DNA from: an uncultured Collinsella sp.
Lineage (GTDB): Bacteria > Actinomycetota > Coriobacteriia > Coriobacteriales > Coriobacteriaceae
Assembly: GCA_900758375.1 (NCBI GenBank)
Contig: CAAERJ010000003.1
Location: 1-8,373 of the forward strand
Reading direction: 5' to 3'
Length of the DNA stretch: 8,373 nucleotides
Below the pieces are notes generated by a model. It was not told the DNA's origin, searched no databases, and saw only the letters and a program-made list of their open reading frames with translations. A program made the translations under genes and the position numbers. This document shows positions 1 through 4,604 of this stretch, one piece after another. Position 1 is the first letter of the stretch; every line of letters begins with the position of its first letter.

Positions 1-242
1 GTATTGATCTCCCAAAACACGCCGTTGATGTCGTCATCGAAATCAAACTGGCGTCCCTCGACAACGGTCAGCGAGCCGTCGGCCTCGACCGTGGCACCGA
101 TATAGGTTTGGGTCATGGAGTAGCCGTCGGCGTGCGCGGCGACAGGCAGCAGCAACAACGCAAGCGCGACGAGCACGCAGACGGAAGCGAATCGCGCAAA
201 CAGGCAGCGCTGCCGACAAGTATTGGCAACGGGGGCGTTCAT
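1..242 (-). CDS. DUF2207-type predicted membrane protein, N-terminal part (runs off the window)
   Basis: The minus strand reads from an ATG at 242-240 to the window edge without a stop, giving the first 80 residues. Residues 1-38 are a clear signal peptide: an Arg-containing start (RQRCLFARF), a hydrophobic core of Val, Leu and Ala, and an AHA-D cleavage site. The mature part contains ATVEADGSLTVVEGRQFDFD followed by NGVFWEI. This matches the start of DUF2207 proteins, secreted or membrane-anchored proteins of unknown function whose first domain begins with a DGSL.V.E motif and a NGV(Y/F)(R/W).I motif. A Shine-Dalgarno-like AAAGGA lies 7 bases upstream of the ATG. The competing minus frame over 43-300 is Arg/Cys-rich and not protein-like. 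The family call is from memory of the motif, and the rest of the gene is not visible. Confidence 0.8.
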   Translation of the reverse strand, partial: MNAPVANTCRQRCLFARFASVCVLVALALLLLPVAAHADGYSMTQTYIGATVEADGSLTVVEGRQFDFDDDINGVFWEIN

Positions 243-321
243 AGGCACATCCTTTGTCTGTAAAACCAACATCGCCATTGTCCCACGTTTGCGGACACAC
301 ATGACGAATATCTGGGCCAAC

Positions 322-375
322 GGAACGTCAAATGGGACAAAAGTCCCACCCGAGTCTGGCACTTAGGGACGTTCC
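322..375. repeat. Nested inverted repeats upstream of the DUF2207 gene
   Basis: The 8-mer GGAACGTC at 322-329 is inverted as GACGTTCC at 368-375. Inside it sits a perfect hairpin, TGGGAC (333-338), loop AAAA, GTCCCA (343-348). A related TGGGACGTTCTT occurs again near 446-457. The position between a minus-strand gene start (242) and the dispersed repeat at 378 would suit an operator or transcript-end structure, but no family is recognised. Confidence 0.45.
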
Positions 376-377
376 TA

Positions 378-410
378 ATGATCTATTGGGGACGGAGGAA
401 AACGGATCAT
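378..410 (+). repeat. Dispersed intergenic hairpin repeat, copy A
   Basis: The 32 bases from 379 to 410 match, with three mismatches, the reverse complement of 3838-3869 (copy B). Both have a GGGGACGGAGGAAA core in the loop and TGATC/GATCA ends that pair. In copy A the stem can extend to 10 pairs (374-383 with 405-414, one G-T wobble) around a 21-base loop. A 29/32 match in opposite orientation is not expected by chance. I believe similar sequences recur in Collinsella genomes, but that is recollection, not something shown here. Confidence 0.7.
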
Positions 411-633
411 TGGGTTGAACCGACGGACTGCAACAAATTTGTCGTTTGGGACGTTCTTTGGCCGAGTCCCGCGCCAACGATAGATACCACTTCACAGCTC
501 CGTCACAGGTGTAGCGGCTTTGTGTGGGCGCGGCATGCGCTGATTGAGCCGTCAGTCGAGGGGCATAAAGCAATTGAGCGAAAACGGTTGCCCCTTTCCC
601 GTTCGCTCGAGGATCATGTCCCCCTTTTCCGCG
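411..633. other. Gene-free stretch with one imperfect hairpin
   Basis: I see no convincing gene here. Both long frames crossing it read as low-complexity translations with no family resemblance. The one structure is a hairpin at 576-608: GAGCGAA pairs with TTCGCTC, then a two-base bulge, then CGG with CCG. It lies just before the terminator-like hairpin at 634-669, so the two may belong to one short untranslated transcript. Confidence 0.35.
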
Positions 634-669
634 GAAACCCCGGCAGTTGCGAAGAGCTGCCGGGGTTTC
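634..669 (+). terminator. Strong terminator-like hairpin with no obvious gene upstream
   Basis: A perfect 13-bp stem pairs GAAACCCCGGCAG (634-646) with CTGCCGGGGTTTC (657-669) around a 10-base loop. The plus strand continues TGTCGTGTAT, moderately T-rich, as is usual for high-GC Actinobacteria. The upstream DUF2207 gene is on the other strand and gluQ begins only at 807, so the transcript it would end is unidentified. Strand assignment is tentative because the minus side also lacks a good T-tract. Confidence 0.6.
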
Positions 670-793
670 TGTCGTGTATAAGGCCGAGTCGGCGTACGGC
701 GATCGAGACGTTGGGCCGCAGACCCACCGTGCGCAATGCGCAGCGCCGCCAACTTGCGAGCCACGGAAACGCCTTCCCTACCGTGCCCCGCGC

Positions 794-806
794 TATACTC
801 GTCCGC
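794..806 (+). promoter_or_regulatory. -10 box placing the transcript start at the gluQ ATG (leaderless)
   Basis: TATACT at 794-799 matches the bacterial -10 consensus in five of six bases and is followed by exactly 7 bases before the ATG at 807. Transcription would therefore begin at or next to the A of the start codon. No Shine-Dalgarno sequence lies upstream of the ATG. The -35 region is weak, with nothing close to TTGACA 17 bases upstream. Leaderless mRNAs are common in Actinobacteria. Confidence 0.6.
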
Positions 807-1988
807 ATGGATATCAAAACACGCAACATACCAACGCCCGCCGCGGATGCGCCAACGACGCAGCCTGCCTCCGTTCCCGCACCTGTCGTGGGCCGTTTTG
901 CCCCGTCGCCCTCGGGCCGCATGCACCTGGGCAACGTGTTCAGCTGCCTGTGCGCGTGGCTTTCGGCCCGCAGCCAGGGTGGCAGCATCGTGTTGCGCAT
1001 CGAGGACCTGGACGATCGCTGCAAGCGCCCGGAACTTGCCACTCAACTGATTGACGACCTGACCTGGCTGGGACTCGAGTGGGACGAAGGCCCCTACTAC
1101 CAGCACGATCGCCTCGACCTGTACGAGGGCGCCTTGCGCCAGCTGCAAGACGCCAGCCTCACCTACCCCTGCTTTTGCACTCGTGCCGAGCTCCACGCTG
1201 CGAGCGCGCCGCACGCCAGCGACGGCACGCCCATCTACCGCGGCGCCTGCCGAGGCCTTTCTGCCGAGGAGGTTACCCGCCGCAGCGCCCTGCGCGCCCC
1301 GGCCACGCGTCTGCGCGTGCCCGACATCGACGACCTCGCGGGCGACGTGATCGAATTCGTGGACCGCACGTACGGGGCCCAATGCGAGGCGCTCGCCACC
1401 GAGTGCGGCGATTTTTTGGTGCGCCGCAGCGACGGCGTTTTTGCCTATCAGCTAGCCGTGGTGGTCGACGACGCTGCCATGGGCGTCACCGAGGTCGTGC
1501 GCGGATGCGACCTGCTGGGCTCCACGCCGCGCCAAATCTACCTGCAGCATCTGCTGGGACTTCCCACGCCGCACTACGCACATATTCCGCTGCTCATGTC
1601 ACCGGATGGCCGCCGCCTTTCCAAGCGCGACCGCGATCTGGACCTGGGCGAGCTCCGCGCCCGCTTTGGCACGCCCGAGGCGCTGCTGGGCTGGCTCGCC
1701 GGGCAAACGGGCATCGCGCCGGACGCCACGCCACGCTCTGCCGAGCAGCTGGTCGAGCACTTTAGCTGGGACGTTATCCGCGCACACCGGGAGAACATCG
1801 TTATGGATGAAAGGACAGGCATGCAACAGACGGCAGCCCACCCTGACGAGCACCTCGATAGCGACATTGCCAAAGTATCAACAACCCATCTTTCGCCAGA
1901 GGGGTTCGATGCGTTCTGCGAAATACTTGACTCTCCCACGCCTGAAGCTGCGAAAACGTTACTCGAGCGCAAGCCGGCTTGGGAGTAA
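807..1988 (+). CDS. gluQ: Glutamyl-Q tRNA(Asp) synthetase with an antitoxin-like C-terminal tail
   Basis: GluQ attaches glutamate to the queuosine base at the wobble position of tRNA(Asp). It is a glutamyl-tRNA synthetase catalytic domain without the anticodon-binding domain. The 393-residue product has GRFAPSPSGRMHLGN at 29-43 (the HIGH-like motif is HLGN, 40-43), the zinc motif C122-F-C124 with Y144 and C148 as in characterised GluQ enzymes, and the KMSKS-like RRLSKRD at 269-275. The start at 807 is chosen from the -10 box 7 bases upstream. The frame stays open back to 378, but that extension of 143 residues is not protein-like. A Pro/Thr/Ala-rich stretch of about 28 residues precedes the core. 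The enzyme should end near residue 332. Instead the frame runs on through about 60 extra residues whose last 36 resemble a DUF1778 antitoxin. The synthetase call is firm; the true end is doubtful. Confidence 0.92.
   Translation: MDIKTRNIPTPAADAPTTQPASVPAPVVGRFAPSPSGRMHLGNVFSCLCAWLSARSQGGSIVLRIEDLDDRCKRPELATQLIDDLTWLGLEWDEGPYYQHDRLDLYEGALRQLQDASLTYPCFCTRAELHAASAPHASDGTPIYRGACRGLSAEEVTRRSALRAPATRLRVPDIDDLAGDVIEFVDRTYGAQCEALATECGDFLVRRSDGVFAYQLAVVVDDAAMGVTEVVRGCDLLGSTPRQIYLQHLLGLPTPHYAHIPLLMSPDGRRLSKRDRDLDLGELRARFGTPEALLGWLAGQTGIAPDATPRSAEQLVEHFSWDVIRAHRENIVMDERTGMQQTAAHPDEHLDSDIAKVSTTHLSPEGFDAFCEILDSPTPEAAKTLLERKPAWE
1821..1988 (+). pseudogene. C-terminal remnant of a DUF1778 (TacA-like) antitoxin, in frame with gluQ
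   Basis: Residues 361-393 of the gluQ frame (HLSPEGFDAFCEILDSP, then a helix ending ERKPAWE) have the signature end of DUF1778 antitoxins: a beta strand, LS.E.F.AF...LD.P, then a short helix rich in leucine and lysine ending in a W-E/D. In that family the C-terminal part wraps the GNAT acetyltransferase toxin and the N-terminal ribbon-helix-helix binds DNA. Here the DNA-binding half is absent. The ATG at 1821 is preceded by AAAGGA with 5 bases of spacing, so a separate 55-residue peptide could also be made by internal initiation. No acetyltransferase follows: the next gene, 52 bases on, is convergent. I infer a toxin-antitoxin pair that lost its toxin and front half. Assignment rests on motif memory. 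Confidence 0.65.
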
Positions 1989-2040
1989 ATCCCTTAACAA
2001 ATCGGTTTTGGTTCGCCACGAAGCTCATTCGTCCGCGCCC

Positions 2041-2766
2041 CTACATGACGTCCCAGGGCTGGAGCTCGTCGCCCAGGTGAACGATGCAGTCGTAGAGTAC
2101 GGTGTGACGCTCGGCCGGGTTGGCATCCCGATGAAAATGCCCGTAGTACCAGCGCTTGTAATCCAAGCGGTCTTCCAGCTCATCGAAAAATGCCGTCAGC
2201 CGATCAACGGCGGGATAATTCCAGCCAGGCCCCGGATAGAGCGTGGGCGAAAGCATGCGCGTAGAGCAGGTGTGGGTGATCACGTAGTCGACCTTCCAAC
2301 CCACGCTGTCGAGCTTTGTCCGCGCCTCCTCAAAGTTACGCTCGTCCGGCAGCTCCTGTGGCCACCAGCTGGAATAAGGAATGCGGTATTCCTTATCCAC
2401 ACTCGTGGCGCCGCCCATGGTAAAGATCGTTGAGCCGTCAAACTCAAAAACCTCGCCACGCGTCAGGCGCCGTATGGGAGAGGTATCCGACAGGCGCTGC
2501 GTCAGCCCACCGTGCCACAACTCCATGGGTCGCTCCGCCCAGTGATCGAAACGCTCGTGGTTGCCGTCGACGAACAGCACGGTATAGGGGCGCGACTCCA
2601 GCCAAGCGATGTCGGCGCACTCCTCGGCAGAGAAATCCCACGGAAAGCCAAAGTCGCCCGCAACAATCAGATAGTCGTCGCTCGTCAGACTATCCCCAAG
2701 CTCCCAATCGCGCAGCTTTTGCATGTCGAGGCCGCCGTGAATATCGCCTGTCACATAGACCGTCAT
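2041..2766 (-). CDS. Calcineurin-like metallophosphoesterase, second gene of the pair
   Basis: The 241-residue protein carries the full metal-binding set of the calcineurin-like phosphoesterase fold: GDIHG at 7-11, GDFG at 37-40, GNHE at 68-71, H165 in THTC, and GHFH at 209-212. It should therefore be an active two-metal hydrolase of phosphomonoesters or phosphodiesters. The substrate is unknown and no membrane or signal segment is seen. Its ATG overlaps the stop of the upstream phosphoesterase as ATGA (2763-2766), which implies translational coupling. A GGTGA just upstream can act as ribosome binding site. The stop is TAG at 2041-2043. The length fits single-domain bacterial members that are often annotated only as metallophosphoesterase. 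Confidence 0.9.
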   Translation of the reverse strand: MTVYVTGDIHGGLDMQKLRDWELGDSLTSDDYLIVAGDFGFPWDFSAEECADIAWLESRPYTVLFVDGNHERFDHWAERPMELWHGGLTQRLSDTSPIRRLTRGEVFEFDGSTIFTMGGATSVDKEYRIPYSSWWPQELPDERNFEEARTKLDSVGWKVDYVITHTCSTRMLSPTLYPGPGWNYPAVDRLTAFFDELEDRLDYKRWYYGHFHRDANPAERHTVLYDCIVHLGDELQPWDVM

Positions 2767-3401
2767 CGGATCACCACTTCCCTCTTATAGGCTTCGAGAT
2801 CGTGCTCGATCTGCTCGTCACCCGTGGCGTTGACCCACCACGGCCATTTAACGCACCGCATCGGCTCGTCTACCTGCGCAAACCACGACCTGAGCTCATC
2901 CAGACTTACCGGGGCGTAGCCGTTAGCGTCCATGCCCACGTCATAGCGCAGCAACCCCTGTCTGAGGTTGAACTTGTTGTACGAGCCGCCGCAGCTGTGG
3001 ATATGCCCGTGCAGATGCCAGCTGCCGTGCGACATGCCCTGCCAGTCGACCATGGGATAGTGACTCAGCACGATTTTTTGGCGGTCGATCTTGAGCACGC
3101 AAATGGGCGGCTCAACGATAAAAGCATCCGCTACCGCAGACTGCGTCCAGTCTTTGTCGTGATTGCCGGGCAGCAGATGAACGCGCTTGCATGTAATGCT
3201 TTTGCGCAGCTCATAGGCGTCTTGGACCGTCATCTTAAAGCTGAAGTCGCCCAAGATGTAGAGCTCGTCATCCGCAGCGACCTTACTGTTAATGTTGGCG
3301 ACCATGGCGTCGTTCATCTGCGCTACAGTCGACCAAGGCCTATCGCTAAGCCGTAGCATGTTCTCGTGCCCAAAGTGAGCGTCGCTGGTAAACCAGATCA
3401 C
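2763..3401 (-). CDS. Calcineurin-like metallophosphoesterase, first gene of the pair
   Basis: I place the start at GTG 3401-3399 because a perfect AGGAGGT (3412-3406) lies 4 bases upstream. The ATG 30 bases further out (3431-3429) has no spaced ribosome binding site. The resulting 212-residue protein begins directly with the family motif: SDAHFGH at 6-12, GDFSF at 51-55, GNHD at 79-82, SHYP at 113-116 and HGHIH at 131-135. These are the metal ligands of a two-metal phosphoesterase. The SDAHFGHEN opening resembles the subfamily common in phages and in bacterial accessory regions, annotated as hydrolase or metallophosphatase. The substrate is unknown. It overlaps its downstream partner by 4 bases, so the two are probably made together. 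Despite the shared fold the two proteins are diverged in sequence, so this is not a recent duplication. Confidence 0.9.
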   Translation of the reverse strand: MIWFTSDAHFGHENMLRLSDRPWSTVAQMNDAMVANINSKVAADDELYILGDFSFKMTVQDAYELRKSITCKRVHLLPGNHDKDWTQSAVADAFIVEPPICVLKIDRQKIVLSHYPMVDWQGMSHGSWHLHGHIHSCGGSYNKFNLRQGLLRYDVGMDANGYAPVSLDELRSWFAQVDEPMRCVKWPWWVNATGDEQIEHDLEAYKREVVIR

Positions 3402-3441
3402 GGGGACCTCCTGTTGCTGCGGGGCATCCATCCCTTAGGGC

Positions 3442-3681
3442 TTACCCTTCATTTTTCCATCCAAACGGGTCAAGCACCCAAAAAATCAGATCGAGCACGC
3501 CGCCGGTTATCATGGCGCCGGCAAGGGCCATGCAAACGTGCAGAGAGCTGACACTTCGGAGCACGTCGAACGGCCCCAGAACAGCCAGCAGCGCGACCGC
3601 TGCGCCGGCAAGGCACAACGCGAGGCACGGCCCCGCGTCCTTGACGCATTTCTTTGCGAGATGCTTGGTGTTGTCACTCAT
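3442..3681 (-). CDS. Small two-helix membrane protein of unknown function
   Basis: The 79-residue product starts at ATG 3681-3679, where AAGGAG lies 10 bases upstream. An in-frame ATG at 3720 would add 13 residues but has no clear ribosome binding site. Residues 19-38 and 49-70 are hydrophobic and Ala/Leu-rich and should span the membrane. They are joined by a short loop (DVLRSVSSLH). The N-terminus is Lys-rich and the C-terminus ends DPFGWKNEG. By the positive-inside rule both ends are probably cytoplasmic. It is the first gene of a minus-strand operon, with 40 bases to the first metallophosphoesterase. I do not recognise the family. A role in anchoring or regulating the phosphoesterases would be speculation. 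Confidence 0.65.
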   Translation of the reverse strand: MSDNTKHLAKKCVKDAGPCLALCLAGAAVALLAVLGPFDVLRSVSSLHVCMALAGAMITGGVLDLIFWVLDPFGWKNEG

Positions 3682-3790
3682 CAAAATCGAACTCCTTAGA
3701 GGGTCGTTGTTCAGGTACATGCCGCCGCGGCAGAGCAGGGCGACAGGGTAAGTGTCACATGTCGTGCGGACACAGCTGAAAGCCCCCGCG

Positions 3791-3830
3791 CAAAAACAGC
3801 GCGCCGCAGGATTCGTATCACCTGCGGCGC
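3791..3830 (-). terminator. Rho-independent terminator on the minus strand
   Basis: GCGCCGCAGG (3801-3810) pairs perfectly with CCTGCGGCGC (3821-3830) around a 10-base loop. Reading the minus strand, the stem is followed after three bases by TTTTT (3797-3793). It would end transcripts coming from the truncated ATPase region on its right and insulate the operon starting at 3681. Confidence 0.75.
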
Positions 3831-3837
3831 ACCGAAA

Positions 3838-3869
3838 ATGATCCGCTTTCCTCCGTCCCCAACGGATCA
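3838..3869 (-). repeat. Dispersed intergenic hairpin repeat, copy B (inverted relative to copy A)
   Basis: TGATCCG (3839-3845) pairs with CGGATCA (3863-3869) around a 17-base loop. On the minus strand the unit matches copy A (379-410) in 29 of 32 positions, including the whole GGGGACGGAGGAAA core. It lies directly beside the terminator at 3791-3830. The first three bases of the minus-strand unit (TGA) also close a short open frame. Confidence 0.7.
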
Positions 3870-3966
3870 GCTGAGTTGGCGCCGCTTGACGGAAAGGAAG
3901 GAGCCGGCGGCGTCACGAGCTGCGGCAATGTCGCTAGGCATAGGAAACAGACGCGCTCCAAACGCT

Positions 3967-4164
3967 CTAAGCCCCAAGCCTACCCATTAAGAAATCGACT
4001 GCAGAAACGATTTTGATGCCGTCGATGTCGGTCGGATGGCTCCCCTGACGAACGACGATGATCTTCTCGTAACCGCCGGTAATCTTCTCGAGCGATCTGA
4101 GTTCAAATGGACGCAGCTCGCGCTTACGCGTCGCCTCCTCGTCAATCGACTCCGTGACTGGACG
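3967..4164 (-). pseudogene. 3' remnant of an AAA ATPase of the DUF4143 type
   Basis: The minus strand encodes VTESIDEEATRKRELRPFEL at 4158-4099 and continues through GGYEKIIVV and DIDGIKIVSAVDFLMGRLGA to a TAG at 3969-3967, about 65 residues. This is the typical end of the large AAA_14/DUF4143 ATPase family, whose members run to about 400 residues, end with an RE(L/F).PF..I...Y.K motif, then D.....DGI..(V/I)..(I/V)DFL. The frame is closed upstream by TGA at 4167-4165, immediately before the VTES segment, and no ATPase Walker motifs occur anywhere upstream. The gene has lost about its first 85 percent. The family role is unsettled; members are abundant and often multicopy in gut bacteria. Confidence 0.7.
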
Positions 4165-4238
4165 TCACGAAAGGCTATCAGCTATTCGAGATATTGATTT
4201 CTAGGAACCATCTGGTTCTCCATTGCTCGTCCCAATCT

Positions 4239-4311
4239 GCAAGTTTTTCTCATCGAATGACAAGAACTTGCGAATTCTGCAAGTTCTTCTCATGTCGTGA
4301 TAAGAACTTGC
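4239..4311. repeat. Two tandem 33-bp palindromes, 40-bp period
   Basis: Unit 1 (4239-4271) and unit 2 (4279-4311) share 27 of 33 bases and are separated by GAATTCT. Unit 2 has 10-base arms GCAAGTTCTT and AAGAACTTGC, one mismatch, a further TCA/TGA pair and a 5-base loop. Unit 1 has the same layout with one G-T wobble and a different loop. The differences lie mostly in the loop, so the arms appear to be conserved. They could be paired operators, a DNA-processing site or stacked RNA hairpins. The nearest genes are the ATPase stub on the minus side and the helicase 294 bases downstream. Confidence 0.75.
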
Positions 4312-4564
4312 ATATCCGTCCGTGGCCATTTGCAGTCGGATTCCGGCGAGGCCATGACAAGCAGCTTGCCACATGGCCGACACGGAGCCATGGCATGCGC
4401 GGAATCTTGGGGGCAGGACTTCTCCCAGCAACCTATAAGACAAAAACACATACACATAGATAGAGAGAAGCCCGGCAAGACACGGCGCCAAGCCCGCAGC
4501 CACAAACTTGAGTAGCCGATAGTCTAAAAATCACATGCGCTCAAAACACGAACGATCGATCTGT

Positions 4565-4595
4565 TATCCTGGCGCCAACATAGTCTTTCGAAAGG
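4565..4595 (+). promoter_or_regulatory. Possible -10 box and ribosome binding site of the helicase gene
   Basis: TATCCT at 4565-4570 is a fair -10 candidate 34 bases before the ATG, with only a poor -35 upstream. GAAAGG at 4590-4595 lies 9 bases before the ATG at 4605 and is the likely ribosome binding site. It overlaps the palindrome CTTTCGAAAG (4585-4594), which may be chance. Confidence 0.4.
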
Positions 4596-4604
4596 TTTGC
4601 CGGG

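Larger units (their letters stand above)
4170..4604. other. AT-richer intergenic region upstream of the helicase
   Basis: Apart from the tandem palindromes (4239-4311) and the promoter elements near 4565-4604 no gene is supported. A minus-strand frame over 4201-4503 has a hydrophobic start but no ribosome binding site and no family resemblance. A run of CA/TA-rich bases lies at about 4440-4470. This stretch probably contains the junction between older chromosome with the ATPase stub and the acquired helicase gene. Confidence 0.4.

Noticed and set aside
43..300. Minus-strand frame of 85 codons near the left edge
   Set aside because: Arg/Cys-rich translation. The neighbouring minus frame from 242 has a signal peptide and a family motif.
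301..366. 21-codon plus-strand ORF starting at 301
   Set aside because: No ribosome binding site, and most of it lies in inverted repeats that explain the sequence better.
378..806. N-terminal extension of gluQ by 143 residues
   Set aside because: The extension has no family resemblance, starts inside a dispersed repeat, crosses a strong hairpin at 634-669, and a good -10 box sits right before the ATG at 807.
552..1382. Long minus-strand open frame opposite gluQ
   Set aside because: It is an antisense shadow of a high-GC gene: Ala/Arg/Gly/Val-rich, no motif, no ribosome binding site.
2430..3356. 308-codon plus-strand ORF
   Set aside because: It lies antisense to both metallophosphoesterases, which carry complete motifs; its translation has none.
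4239..4311. CRISPR array
   Set aside because: Only two units, each a full palindrome, with a 7-base gap instead of a spacer and no cas genes nearby.
4201..4503. Minus-strand ORF with a hydrophobic N-terminus
   Set aside because: Non-ATG start, no ribosome binding site, no homology recognised, and its end is encoded by the tandem palindromes.
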